From Diphasiastrum complanatum (Eukaryota; Streptophyta; Lycopodiopsida; Lycopodiales; Lycopodiaceae): a DNA stretch of 60,000 bases. The notes beneath the pieces were generated by a model. That model did not search any database, was not told the DNA's origin, and saw only the letters and a program-made list of their open reading frames with translations. Where the stretch lies: NCBI GenBank assembly GCA_029204225.1, contig CM055094.1:63948714-64008713 (forward strand), written 5' to 3'. The translations under genes and the position numbers were made by a program. This document shows positions 1 to 11,904 of this stretch, piece after piece (positions within the stretch are counted from its first letter, which is position 1; the number at the start of each line of letters is the position of its first letter).

Positions 1-1450
1 GCCATGCGGAGCACAAGGTAGAGTGTTCGAAGCAGTCCTGACAATGTTTGTGCATCCCTCCAGAACTGGTCTCCCCTTATCGTGGAAGAAAAGTGCTCCC
101 CATCCTCAATGCGCGGAAACGTACTGGCACACCAAAGATCACCGGTAACCATCTGTAGAAGCTGGGCCCTGCACCTGATCAAACGGTCGATGACCACCAA
201 GTCGAATGCAAAGCGTGTGGGGGCTGGCTTACAGAGGTCCAGATGGCTGAACACCCGGAACATGGCAAGAACATGCCTCTTTCTGGTGACAAAAGTCACC
301 AGGAAGAGGGCCTCCCAGACGATGGCTCTAACCCAGGGAAGTGCTTCTATGTCCCCCACCAGAAGGTCTATGTCGTGCGCTGCACAGGGGGTATGAACAA
401 TATGAGGGAACTCGGCCTCTAGCAGTACACCCATCTGAATGCAATTCGTGGCATTGTCCGTCACCACCGTGACGACATGCTGTGGGCCTATGGCTAGGAT
501 GGAAGACCTGATGACATCAAACATGAACTCTGCAAATATGACTCTCCCCCCTGCTGCAATCCACTGCCCTCAAAAACTGTGTGCCCATGCAGCTGGAGAC
601 CAGTATGTTGAGGATCGGCCTCCTCCTGACATCAGTCCAGCCATCGGACATGATGTTGCAACCGTAAGTGGCCCAGTGCCGACGCAGAGGCTCCATCTCT
701 CTAGACAAGGACTCAACCCTATCCCTCAGCATGTGTGTGCGGACAACCTCTGAACTAGGGACTCTCCAGCTAGGGCTGACAGACTGTGCAAGGCAGAAGG
801 CCCTTCTGAAGGGCTCAGAGTTGGTGATGGCAAAGGGTAGGTTCAGCTCGTAAATCAGACTGGCCACGACTTGTGTGGACTCTCTGTCCATGTGCGGCTG
901 ATGCGCGCTGCGAATGGTCTGCTGCACAAGGGCTCTCCCTAGTGGGTGACGGGTGGTGGACCTCCAGCACGGTGCACCAATCGTGACGGGAATGGACGAT
1001 GACGCGACAGGCTGGGCACTGGTGTGGGGTGCGTGAGGCAGAACTGTCTGAGGGGGATGAGGGGCAAAGGGACTGGAGGAGGATGCACTCCCTCTCCTTG
1101 TGCGTGCCAGCCAAGCAGGCAGCAACTCTGGGTCAGCCACATAAGGAGCGGTGCAAAATCGAAGAATGCCCTCCGAAATGGTGTTCTCCCCTGCCACGAG
1201 CCCCGGCCCGTAGGTGTCCAGTAGTCGCTGCCTGTTGGGGACGGTCATGCTGCCACAAGGGGCAGCATTCAAGGTCGCACCATTTTTGGCACGTGCACCG
1301 AGCAAATGGCCTTTAAGTGAGGAATGCAGCAAACTCGACGAGACAGTATCGGCAGCACACGATCTTCTGACCGGTCTTGTTGGCCTTGTCGGCAACCCGC
1401 CTAACAATGTCTACCTCGTCCCACAGACCGGAAAGGTCAGATTGCACCAT
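1..1450 (-). pseudogene. hAT-type transposase relic (BED finger + DUF659), 5' part, truncated by window edge
   Basis: Read on the minus strand from an ATG at 1450, the first frame gives a short N-terminus (MVQSDLSGLWDEVD) and the start of a BED-type zinc finger (CCRYC near 1340). The frame then shifts, and an open stretch (1407-517) carries the DUF659 signature YGCNIMSDGWTDVRRRP. A second frameshift near 560 moves the reading to a frame that is open to base 1 and contains VVTDNATNCIQMG and HTPCAAHDIDLL, typical of the hAT catalytic core. hAT transposases cut and paste DNA transposons in the nucleus. The C-terminal dimerisation region would lie outside the window. At least two frameshifts make it non-functional. 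The whole block is clearly more GC-rich than the DNA that follows. Family assignment is firm; a domesticated gene is unlikely given the frameshifts. Confidence 0.8.
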
Positions 1451-1736
1451 TGCAGATGAAATGAGGGATGGATTGCTGGAAAAAAAACAGCAGGATTCAC
1501 TGTTGGAGAGACGCTGAAAATGGGCGAAGGCAGGGCGAAGCAAGTCAGATGCAAGGCAAGGCGTTGCGTGGGCGAAGGGCAACGCAAGGAATCAGAAGGC
1601 AGGTAGGCAAAAACAACAGCGATGGCAGGGCAGAGGAGGGTGCAAAAAATTTGAGATGAAATGCGAGGGGGGCGGGTAGGTTTAGGTTAAAAACAATTTA
1701 AAAAAATATTAAATATTGAATGATATATTATATTGT

Positions 1737-1827
1737 GGTACCGCGGTACCAGTATGGTCCCCCGGTACCGGGATCCGCAGTCCCAGTACCGCGGGACCTA
1801 TGATATATATATATATATATATATATT
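1737..1827. repeat. Cluster of GC palindromes followed by a (TA)n microsatellite
   Basis: The block holds GGTACCGCGGTACC (1737-1750, perfect 14-bp palindrome), CCCGGTACCGGG (1761-1772) and another GTACCGCGGGACC half near 1786-1798, then about 13 TA units (1802-1827). It lies upstream of the hAT relic. Subterminal short-repeat clusters are usual in hAT elements, so this may be the element's 5' terminal region; no terminal inverted repeat partner is in the window. Confidence 0.55.
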
Positions 1828-1927
1828 TGCAAAGTGTGCCTGCCGATGGCCAACGGCCGATGGAGTGTGTGCCTGCCGCGCGTGGCACAGAGAAATTTTT
1901 TTTTCTTGTCAGCAATTCACATAGATG

Positions 1928-4159
1928 TTATGTCTAGGATAGCACCCAACATAACATAGGAGATTTACAATCTTCAACCTCATGGAGTCCATCTACAAAG
2001 TCTCAGATTATCAATTTCATCATGCATAGCGTGGACCAATGACTTCCCTACTAACTTAGTTAGCGTGAAGCATAGGTGTAGGCTACATGCACAAATTTAT
2101 GTCCACATTAGCTTTCATACATTTGTACAAAGACCAAAATGCTGAGTTTCTATCATTGCTCTAGAGGTGAAGGGTGGCCTCAGTCATGATGAAGGCCAGC
2201 TCTAAATAGCAAAACCAGTCAAATTTTGTTATGACATTATTAGTGAAGAAGAAACATGTACTAGCGAAAGAACTCAACAAGTTATTGTAAGAGGAATTTC
2301 CAAGATAAAATCTACTATAGATTCAGTTGATGAACTATAACATACTATGATTGAATTATTAGTTAGACTGATGAGCAGATTGAGTATGGAAAAAAGAATA
2401 TCTAAACTCTCACTAATAACCCTAGAAATTTAGGAGGACTTCTCTATATTTGATCTCTAATCTAACTTCAGATGCTTAGCAAAGAGCTCATCTATCATGT
2501 AGATGTCTAAAACTTCTCAAATCTCTCAACAAGTGAACAAATAGAAGAGTCGGGTATCTAGTAGAAGTAGATCAAGGCATGGTATAGATGATTTACCTTT
2601 TTGTAAGATATTCCAAGATTAGCAAAACCCAAGAAATATGGCTCTTAAATGATGTATCTACAATCTGACAATTTTGGCAAACTTGCAATTGAAGCTTCTC
2701 TAGCAACCTTGTCTAAAAATTTCAGCTGTCCATAAAGAAAGGACGTCAAACTTAGGGTATTTGATCCCAAAAGTAAGGAGACTCAATGGCTGAACCTTTG
2801 TAGGTTGATGATGCAAAAAGTGATGTATTTCTAGTGCAAGCACCTAAAGCATGGCTAAATGATCCCCAAAGTAAGAACAGTCAATGGCTGAACCTTTGGT
2901 AGGTTGATATGCAAACGTGATCTATTTTTTAGTTCAAGCACCTAAAGCATGGCTAAACAAATACAATGTGTAGAGTTCTCTGGTAGTTATGGAGCCACCG
3001 ACATAAGAATCTCAAGCACCATCATCTTCAAGCCTGTCAATAGTTGATGTTGGAGATATGGTGCAGACAATTAATTTGTTCAAGCAACAAGTTGTGAACA
3101 TGAATGCAAAACATGAATGGGTCGAGCAGGAGCTGAGGGCCATGAACCAGACAATGCTTTTAATGTACTACACCTGATGTTTTGTCTAATGAATAAAACA
3201 TGTATGATGTGTATGACTATACGAACTCAAGTACCACCTTGCATTGACTATTCAAAGCACTACTATTGATGGATGAGAACATGTGAAGCAAACAATGGAC
3301 CCAAATATGGGGCTGTCATGGGGATGCATTAGTAGACAACAATATACTCCAAGGTGACTCCAAAGATCAAATAAGCGATATAAGGATAGCATGTAAATGT
3401 TAATATGGTAAGCATTGGCTGCATTTGTATGCTGAAAATTCTCTAAAATTCTCTCATATCACCACCACTAACACTATGACATTCTACCTGATTTTTATAT
3501 TTGATTTACATGAACTCCTAGTGCCACTACCAAACATATGGCCCCTTTAGTTCCAAGCCACAAGCATAGATATGACGTGGTCCATGTAAGGAGAATCACA
3601 AAATTTCTAAGGGTGCTTGATAGTGACAATAGGATTTAATGCAAATTATGAAAATGATGTAGAATGTAAGTGTGTATGATAATGATGATATAAGAGTCAT
3701 AGAAAAAGCTTTTCAACATACATCAGAGTTATAGTACACTTCTTAGAATGTACAACGAATAGGCATGTTACTATAAAGGTCCAAGATATTAGCAAATATC
3801 TATATAATGGTTGTAGTTTATATGAAGAAACGGTTGTAGTATGTACCAGGAATGGTATGTGGCAAGACTAGCAAGTGATGCTGAATAAACCTCTAGCTAG
3901 TTGTAGAGAACAAATATTGTTTGACATTGGATGCTCTTATATACTCAATAGCTTGAGAGTGGATTTCTACCATATTTTCTGAAGTAAATAGTTTGAAAGT
4001 TTCAGTTAAGGTATTCTTATTCTTCAAAGCACAGTTCAGAATGTATATATTACTTTGTGAATGAAATGCTGAGTAAGAAAGGTTTCACTAGTAACTGCTT
4101 CGTTATATCTTTGATATATTAAAGCTTTGACCAGTTTTGGTGGTTCTTTTTTGTTTCAG
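1928..4159. other. Non-coding stretch without recognisable gene
   Basis: This is AT-rich DNA with stops in all frames and no domain I can recognise. The only structure seen is a 98-bp tandem duplication (listed separately). The last part may be intron of the aminotransferase gene, whose terminal exon begins at 4277. Confidence 0.5.
2763..2957. repeat. 98-bp tandem duplication
   Basis: Copy 1 (2763-2860) and copy 2 (2861-2957) share CAATGGCTGAACCTTTG, TAGGTTGAT and GCACCTAAAGCATGGCTAAA at the same offsets, with scattered substitutions and small indels. No coding potential is seen. Confidence 0.8.
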
Positions 4160-4177
4160 CTGTTACTTGAGCTTAAG
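4160..4177 (+). other. Candidate 18-nt micro-exon preceding the aminotransferase last exon
   Basis: A strong acceptor (pyrimidine tract ending TTTCAG at 4159) is followed by six codons, LLLELK, and a GT donor at 4178. In plastid-type aspartate aminotransferases the residues before VALVPG are of the form ...YLLEKAQ, so LLLELK would join in phase 0 to the exon at 4277. This is only a fit by eye; transcript evidence is lacking and chance is a real alternative. Confidence 0.25.
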
Positions 4178-4276
4178 GTCAGAAAAGTCTTAGCACTTCA
4201 AAACTGAAAATGCAGATTGAAAAATTCTGGTACTTGCGTTTTTAAATCAATCTTTTAACTGGTGCCTCGAATGCAG

Positions 4277-4426
4277 GTGGCTTTAGTACCAGGGAGTGCT
4301 TTTGGTGAGCCTCGTTGTATTAGGATCTCGTATGCTGCATCTTTGGAATCTTTGCAGGTGGCTATGGAAAACATTGAGAAAGCATTGGACACAATAAAGT
4401 CTCTGGCAAAAGCTTCTAGCAAGTAA
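4277..4426 (+). CDS. Terminal exon of plastid-type aspartate / glutamate-prephenate aminotransferase
   Basis: After an acceptor TGCAG at 4276 the exon reads 49 codons and stops at TAA 4424-4426. It begins VALVPGSAFG and continues RCIRISYAASLESLQ, ending in a lysine-rich helix. This is the highly conserved C-terminus of the prokaryotic-type, plastid-located aspartate aminotransferase that also makes arogenate from prephenate. It contains the arginine (RISYA) that binds the substrate carboxylate in class I aminotransferases. Only this exon is recognised; upstream exons are not visible in 1.9-4.2 kb apart from a possible 18-nt micro-exon at 4160. Either introns are very long and the 5' exons lie elsewhere, or this is an orphan exon of a pseudogene. 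The frame itself is intact. The tail of the exon is partly duplicated downstream. Confidence 0.75.
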   Translation: MALVPGSAFGEPRCIRISYAASLESLQVAMENIEKALDTIKSLAKASSK

Positions 4427-4575
4427 TAGCTGTGGCAGAACAGTCCTGTGTTCAGTTTGAAGGTGGATATAGATTGGTATCAAAGCATTGGATATGATGA
4501 AGCTCTAAAGCTTCTAGTATGTAATAACTGTGGCAAAATATTTCCCATATTCAGGTCGAAAGGGGAAATAGGATT
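4381..4575. repeat. About 103-bp tandem duplication of exon tail and 3' flank
   Basis: The segment starting AGCATTGGA at 4381, inside the aminotransferase exon, recurs at 4484. It keeps AAGCTTCTAG, GTAATA.CTGTGGCA and a terminal TTCAG at matching offsets, with substitutions and small indels. The second copy lacks an open frame continuous with the gene and should be in the 3' UTR or 3' flank. Confidence 0.65.
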
Positions 4576-4788
4576 TAAAGTTCTATTGAATTTCTTGTCT
4601 AGTTGTCCCTCATTGCAGGTCTGCCCTGAAGTGAATTCATGGACCAGTCGTATAACGTTTGTGGCCCTGGTTTGCTTGCTAGTTTTTACTATAATACCCT
4701 TGCACATATTCTTTCTGATAGTTATCTTGTGCATATATTGAATTGACTGTTCCAAACATAGTTGCCCATTCCAGAATGGAATGCGTCT

Positions 4789-4824
4789 GGAACGCGCGTT
4801 CCAGAACGCGTTCCGTTCCGGAAC
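4789..4824. repeat. Nested GGAACG palindromes
   Basis: Three adjoining self-complementary motifs are seen: GGAACGCGCGTTCC (4789-4802), GAACGCGTTC (4804-4813) and GTTCCGGAAC (4815-4824). Similar GGAAC/GTTCC words recur at 5365-5445. Together these may mark the two ends of a small DNA element of about 0.65 kb, but no clean terminal inverted repeat or TSD was found. Confidence 0.5.
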
Positions 4825-5533
4825 TTGGCCAAGTTTTGTTTTGAAAGAAAAAAGTAGTTTTTAACAAAGCAATGGAGATTGAGGAACGGAATCAAGTTAT
4901 ATAGTGTGGCTCAGACAGCGATTCTAGCTCGGATATATATAACGTGGTTTTAACAAAGCAATCGTGGCAGATAGTGATTCTAGGATCAACGTGAGCAGCA
5001 GTCAGAGAAGATATCAGAGAGGAGCAGAGATGGAGGACATGACAGTAACCAATATGGCGGTGGTGGTCCATTGTGGTCCAAGGGAAACTATGAGATCAAG
5101 CTGGTCCTGATGGATGGCCCCAATTGCTGGCCGTGGTGGTCGATCATCAAATAGCTGTAATTTTTAACAAAAAAATCGAGATTACCTTGACAAAGGAATC
5201 TGCTTGAAGTGTATGTTTTCCAGTGTGTCTGATCTCTAGCATCTCTCAATGCATTATAAAGCATCCCTCAATTCATTATCAAGAAGGAAGATCGTGAAGA
5301 AGGAAGACCACGGCCAGCAGTTTGATACCTGGTTTTTTGTTCTAATAAAAAACATTCCAACCCAGTACATCCTCGAACGTATTACGGAACCTACAGTACG
5401 TTCTGGCCCAAAAGTGTCGGAACGGGTTTCTAAGGTTCCAAATAATGATTTGAGTTTCATCTACTATGCTACTTCCCGGCAAACATTGCCTGTTCCCCTA
5501 GTGGATGTTTTGTTATTCAATTTGGTCTCATAG

Positions 5534-6590
5534 GTATTCTTTGAAGGCTATTGGGTACCATTCTTACTTACACTTGAGCAGAAGATTTTAGTAGTCATTT
5601 CAGATGTGGGTGGTGATTTGTTATACATGAAAAAAGTGAACATAATCGTTTAGGACATTCCAGCCAGAAAAACTGTTTGCAGTTTCTTTCACAATGTGGA
5701 TTTTAGATTTTATATTACCTGAGAAAGGTTATCCATGGCTTCGGTCACTTTGTAGTAAAAGAAGAAGCCATCTTCTGCTCTTGTTGCTGTCCTATGATGG
5801 ATGTCATGTTTGCATTTAGTTGACATATAAACTTTCTCTTTGCACAACAAAGGTCAATCAAGGTAGCACTTCATCATGGAGTTGTCTGGCACTGTCAATA
5901 ATCTGAGCTGCATAAAAAAGGAAAATATTTTTTTTTTCATTTTAGCTATCAATTTTTAAGTCACAGATTTTACTACATGGACATCTTTTCATGTTTGCTC
6001 AAAAGTATACTTTCATTTCAGATATAGGGACTTGATTATATTACGTGTGCTTGCATAAATATTTGTTTCTCCTTTGCACATTTCCTCATCTGGGATTTGC
6101 TTCAGTTTCCAAAAGGATATTATGCACCATTTAATATTGACTGAATCCTTGAGGGGTATTTTAATTCAGGAAGACATCCTAGAAGAAAAATCTATTAGTT
6201 GATTTTCAATGATCTTGATGTATCATTGTTACAGTATATTATCAGAAGTTTACCATTGGTGGTGTTTAGGCCAGTACAGATTGATGCAACAAATGATGGC
6301 TAATGAACATTCAACAACCCATCTGCTATTTGGCAATATTATCTTGAAATGTTTCAGATTGGTCCATTGTGCACTGTCGTGTATTTTTGTGTTTTGTATG
6401 AGTTTTTGGTGTTTCTATTTTTTGATTTTTTAGAGTTTTTATTTTTTGATATTTTTTTGGCTCATAAGGAAGGTGAGGGGGGGACTCAGTATGAAAAGGA
6501 ATTTCTATTGGTATAAATTTTATTTTTGGAAAAATTTTTGGTGCATATGCCTCTTTTTTTTTTTGAGCTCTAAGGCTCTGTCAAGATGGT
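5534..6590. other. Non-coding AT-rich stretch
   Basis: No frame of convincing length or composition on either strand. The stretch includes several poly-T runs (for example 5930-5938 and 6556-6565). Nothing recognisable. Confidence 0.5.
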
Positions 6591-6592
6591 GG

Positions 6593-6865
6593 CTCGGTCG
6601 AAATTGAGTTGAGATTGGAGTTAAGTGATCTAGTTGAGATGTGAACCAATGCACTCAATTGAGATCATAACCAATGCCCTCGATCGAGATCTGAACCAAT
6701 GCCCGCGGTCGAGATCGTAACCAAAACCTTCGGTCGAGATGCAAACGGAGAGGCTCGGTCGAGATGCCAACGGAGGGGCTTGGTCGAGATGCCAGTCAGG
6801 GGCCCGTCGAGATCTCAGTCAAGGACTCGGTCGAGATCTCAATCAAGGACTCGATCGAGATTTTT
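6593..6865. repeat. Minisatellite based on a CGGTCGAGAT unit (about 22-25 bp)
   Basis: The core (C)TCGGTCGAGAT recurs about ten times between 6593 and 6865, separated by variable spacers such as CAACGGAGGGG, CCAATGCCC and CTCAATCAAGGA. Unit length varies around 22-25 bp and the repeats decay at both ends. Each core contains the palindrome TCGA. The ORFs that run through it are repeat artefacts. Confidence 0.8.
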
Positions 6866-6953
6866 AAATAATTTTCTTTTTGTACCTGCGTCGGTCGAAA
6901 TGGTAACGAAGGGGCTCGGCTGAGATTGTGACGAAGGAGGTCTTGACTGGGAT

Positions 6954-7511
6954 GGGAGAGAAGGAGGATTCGGTTGAGATGGTGATGGTCTCGGCTGAGA
7001 TGGGAGAGAAGGAGGATTCAGAAGGATCGTAGGAGGTGTTATGGAACGTGTGGAGGGTGGTTGCAGGTCGTTTTGAGCCATGAACGGATCTGGAAATGTT
7101 TCAATTTGCTTGTATGGATCCGATCAAAGGTACTGTTGTAGCATGTATCAGTTATGAGTGTGAATGGTGCAAGCGACAACGAGCCAAATGTTGATAGATT
7201 TTCTGCTCTAGAGAATATGTTGGTTTTTTCTTGGGAGAGAAGGAGGATTCAGTTGAGATGGTGATGGAAGAGGTCTCGGCTGAGATGGGAGAGAAGGAGG
7301 ATTCAAAAGGATCATAGAAGGTGTTATGAAATGTGTGGAGGGTGGTTGCATGTCGTTTTGAGCCATGAACGGATCTTGAAATGTTTCAGATTGCTTGTAT
7401 GGATCTGATCAAAGGTAGTGTTGCAGCATGTATCAGCTATGAGTGTGAATAGTGCAAGCGGCAACGAGCCACATGTTGACAGATTCCCTACTCTAGAGAA
7501 TCTGTTGGCTT
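6954..7511. repeat. 279-bp tandem duplication
   Basis: Copy 1 (6954-7232) and copy 2 (7233 to about 7511) start GGGAGAGAAGGAGGATTC and share GGAGGGTGGTTGCA, TCGTTTTGAGCCATGAACGG and CTCTAGAGAAT in the same order. Copy 2 is less similar to the preceding minisatellite but otherwise collinear. The duplication includes the 3' end of the TCGAGAT-type repeat, now seen as GGCTGAGATGGGAGA. Confidence 0.85.
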
Positions 7512-8252
7512 TGTCTTGTTCTTTCTTCTTGTTTACAGAACAGTTTCTGCCTGTAACCAGGCTCGTTGGACTCTTCTTAAAGATTAACATTCTTGTTCTT
7601 TCAAGGCCCAAATTAGGTAGAGGGAACTGATAACGATGTAGTATATGTCTTGCCTGTCAGAGGACACTCAGATTGGTCACTCTTGCATTGAAAGCACATG
7701 CATAAACAACCACAATCAGTCAATCATGCATGTCAAAACGTTCAACCATAAAATCAGCTTGTAAAACCATTGAACAAACAATGCAATCCTACTTTAATGC
7801 TGTAAAACGAGTTTGAAACAGAGCCTTACCAACTAAAACTAAGCTACACCTACATTAATCCACAATACAAAAAACAAGAAACTAATCTAACGTCATTTTA
7901 GAAGTCCAAGGATCAAGAAACTCTCATTTCTTGATTTTTGGACAGCCCAAGAACATCAAGAACTGGATTGTAAGAGGATATGCAAGATTTACATCACAAA
8001 TCCAGCCTATTTAGTTTACCTTATTGCTGATTCCTACATTCATCCACAAGCAAGAAAGAAAATCTAATCCACTCTAGGAAAGCAAGAAAACTAATCCACT
8101 CTACTATCCACAACCACACACAAGAGATGGAAGGGCACGATCATAGGAGAATCACTCAAGAAAACAATCATGATCAAGGAGCTCAAAGGATGCACCAAAC
8201 TCGTGGAGGCTCTTCTCATTTGGACATGGAGTAGATGCATTACACAAAAAGC

Positions 8253-8600
8253 TCATCTTTTCAATGCCTTAATTTGTGCATACCCTTTGATCACCAATCT
8301 TGCCTTGTGCTTTGCTATACTTCCATCTGCATGATACTTAGTCCTGTATACCCATTTGCAACCAATGGGTTTCTTGCCAACTGGTGGTTCTACTAAGTCC
8401 CATGTGTTATGTTTAGCAATTGAGTCCATCTCCTCTCCCATGGCCTTGACCCAAATGTCATCATCCTTCGCTTCACTATAAGTTTAAGGTTCTTTGCTTT
8501 GAATAATGCTAGATAAGAGAGCATAATTTGCTTCATACCTTTCAGGTTGTGTCTTCTCTCTTGTTCCTCATTACCCACTACAATATGGGCTTGTAAATTT
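8253..8600 (-). pseudogene. Copia RT N-terminal fragment
   Basis: The minus strand gives the start of a Ty1/copia reverse transcriptase: KAMGEEMDSIAKHNTWDLV, then KPIGCKWVYRTKYHADGSI and KHKARLVIKGYAQ. The upstream part (ERYEANYALLSSIIQSKEP) is in the same frame but separated by a stop codon near 8485, and the domain stops abruptly at about 8253. This linker between integrase and RT is diagnostic of copia elements. The catalytic YVDD region, LTRs and RNase H are absent nearby, so it is an orphan scrap. Confidence 0.8.
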
Positions 8601-8771
8601 TGGTATGTAACTTGGAAAGGACCCATACATTGTAGGAAGCAGTGGGTTGTAGAATTAGAAGAGAGCGTTGCAACACTTGTTTTGACTAGCCATTACAATT
8701 TGAACTTCATAAATGGTATATAACTCGACTAAAAGGGCCAATACACTATGAGAGTCCAAAGGGGAGGTGCA

Positions 8772-8891
8772 ACCGGGCCAATACCTTGTAGCAAGCAATG
8801 AGCAGCCCAATATTATGTAAGGGGCCATGGCACCGGGCCAATAGCTTGCAAGAAGCAATGAGCAACCCAATATATGTAAGGGGCCAACTAG
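8772..8891. repeat. 60-bp tandem duplication
   Basis: Two adjacent copies (8772-8831 and 8832-8891) both begin ACCGGGCCAATA and contain GAAGCAATGAGCA or GCAAGCAATGAGCA, CCCAATAT and ATGTAAGGGGCCA. A partial third copy (GGGCCAATACACTATG) precedes at 8737. Non-coding. Confidence 0.8.
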
Positions 8892-8994
8892 CCCAATATG
8901 CGCATGGAGGAATAATTTCATTCCATAAGGGAATATAGTAGATTGCCAGTGCTAGCATTATTGAAACTTGCCAAAAACATTCCATTGAAAGCAA

Positions 8995-11899
8995 TGAATA
9001 GCTAGTTTTGATTAGACATGATGAGAGTTGTTAGAGCACAAGCAAGTCATGTTGGTGATATTTGGGAGAGGCTATACAAAGATTGTAATCATGTTGCAAA
9101 AAAGATGCAAAGACATCTCACAATTGATAAGATTTTCAAACAAAGTGATTCCTAAGTAATTTGCAAAAAAGTTTCCAACTTGAAAGACATGATCATTTGC
9201 AATAAAATAGAGACTAGCATAGAAAATGGTAGCAAACATGATCAAGAAAACATCTTTGCATGTACAAAGTTTTTATGTTCTATTGTATTGAACAACCTTA
9301 TTTCAATAGCAAGAATGGTAAAGCACTTCACAAAGATGGTGAAAGTCCTTGACAAAGATGGTGATAAGTAGTTTGATGATAAGTGATTCATTTCAGACAT
9401 GTGATCCAACGAGGTTGGGCTTGACATCCAATGTTTTTTTGGTCCTGGTTCAAGGCCCGCTTGGAAACCAAAATGCATTTCAACCATGTGCAATGACCAA
9501 CTCAAATAGGACATTGAGGATCACTTTATAGGTAAGATACCAACCCGTTGAAGAACTCTTGAGAGTAGTTCCAAGAAGAATACAACCAAGCTTGCGTTGC
9601 TGATCAAATTGGTACATTCTCAAGTTTGTTGTGAAAGCTTTCAAGCAAGCTGAAAACTTCCAAGGTAGTACAAGTAGCTGAGAACACATTGTCATTATTG
9701 TTTTGGTATCACCTTGAACTCAGCCAAATTGAGCTGTTTTTAAAAAATGTTCGAACCTTTTTACTAGTGGAAATGCTTGTTCGAATTGTACAGTAGTTGT
9801 CACAATCAAGCCAAGCCATTGCATCATTTTTTATATCAACTAACTTGCCTCAAGTTTGGAGGATTTATTCTTGGAAAATCGCTAAAGCAAGCATTCATGA
9901 AACTTGACAAAGAGTGCATTATATTTCATGAGTATTATGAGCTGGCTCACAACAACACACAATTCTAGATCAAACCTCATAATTTGCAAGATCTTTTATC
10001 TTCACAATGTATGGGGGCAATGAACTGGTGGCAATGTAGACAGAATGGAAGCATGTTATGATTGGCTTTTAATAACAAAAGTTGTATAAGAGTTACATGT
10101 CAATCAAGAAATCTAGAGAAAGTGAAAGCATTGGAGTACATCAAATGATATAATCGAAGTTTTCACATCTTTAGGGTTGTACATTTGCAAGTCTAGACCA
10201 ACTTGCCATCCACCCACCCAAGTAATGGTTTCCTTGATATGTTATAGAACATCAAGTCAATGAAGGCATACATCAACATGGTGAGAACATTGGAATAAGG
10301 CTCGAAACATCAACATGGTGAAATCAATGCAATGATTTTGAACTTTGACAATGTAGGTGTCATCATAAAAAGCTTGTAGAGAGTACCTTGTATATATATC
10401 CTCAATTGGCCAAATATGAGATATTGGCAATGAATCATTTGGCTCTATTGTGCAATCTAGAAGACCATCTTAGAGCTCGGAGGACTTTGAAGTTGAGACT
10501 TAAAACATGAATTAATTGACGTCCCCAAAAACTTTCACAAGAGGTCAAGTGAAGTTATATTATACTTGTAGTAGAATACTAGAGTAGCTACCCAAGTTGT
10601 TGTGGGCGTGAAGAATGAGTTTAATAAGAATGAACAAATTAGTTCTTTAGTTGGTGCATAGCACCTCATGACATATCATCCATTCAGATCATACTTGCGA
10701 GGAAACTAGAACGGGGAACATTTGGACCCCCCAACATACAATTGAGACATGCTTCATTTCTCTTTTGATTCAACTTCGTTAATTGATATAGCAAAATTTA
10801 TTATCAACCAATTTAATAGCTTGAGAGTCCCAATATTCATAGGTTCTTTTGAAGCAAACCCTTCCACATCTTATCCTCATCCAAAAAATTGTGTAGTTTT
10901 GTTCAAATGATTACAAGTGATGTCCTTGTAACACAATGTAGCATTTTTGATATGGATATCACTAAGAAGAAGGTTCCATGGGACAAATCTGTTATAATAT
11001 GCATTCTCTCAATTGCAGTGGAGTATGTACTTGGTGAATTGCAATAGTATCATAAGAGATTGTTGAATGGAACAGTAGTATTCTTTTCAAGGTTGCTCAA
11101 TTTACAAAGACCCATCTTTGTAATTTTCCTCACCAATGCTTTCTCTTTATTACTACAAGCCCTTTTGCAAGTTAATACAAATGAATTCCCAATGTCTTTG
11201 ATCCTAAGTGAGTAGTCCCCAAGACCTTAAGTGATATTACATTCGATCTTAATGGTACACCCGAGCTTGATAAAATGTATCCATATACAAGATAGAATGT
11301 AATCAAGCAACTTGATCCTTCATACTTGCACTACCAACTGAAGGCTAGTAAGCCATTATATTTGTAGCTCATTGCTGAATAATAAAGGTCAATTAAGGCA
11401 AACCTCTTAGCCTCAAAAATAAAATTATTGCCCGATTTTACAAACAAGACTTTGCATGCATCCAAAAATAACAAATATTGTATAAGTTTTACTTTTATCT
11501 CATAGTCATCCTTTCAAACATTTCATCTCCACGTTCAAGCCGTGGCACCCTCTGAAATGGGCGGGGAATCATTGTTTGAGGTCCACTAACTTAGGCCCCA
11601 TGCGAACCAAAGACACATCAAGGTGTGATTTCCGAAGTCAATGGCCCTATCCCAATGTAGCCAAAGCAAAAGCTCTCCATACTTTTCACGACATTCCAAG
11701 AAGACCGGTGGTTGGTAGCTCGGACTTGCGTCATGGAGCATTCATGTAATCTTTTGGTGGCTCTACTGCCACGTTGAGAATGTATCCTTCAACGTGACAA
11801 GGCTAGTGTCGTACACGAAGGGTGCATAGGCTTAATGTGACGGGTCCTCCTCATGAGCTGCTCCTACGCAACTCTAAGTTGACATCGGACCACCCATTG
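8995..11899. other. Non-coding stretch upstream of E1
   Basis: No gene recognised on either strand. Most is AT-rich. The last 380 bases (about 11,520-11,899) are GC-richer and continue after E1 at 17,876, so E1 landed in a pre-existing GC-richer segment of unknown nature. Short frames in this interval show no family signature. Confidence 0.5.
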
Positions 11900-11904
11900 C
11901 GAGA

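Noticed and set aside
6699-7081. Arg/Ser-rich and Pro/Ser-rich frames
   Set aside because: They are translations of the TCGAGAT minisatellite; their periodicity is that of the DNA repeat.
9180-9968. Short frames of 60-90 codons on both strands
   Set aside because: No domain, no consistent codon pattern and frequent stops; compatible with chance in AT-rich DNA.
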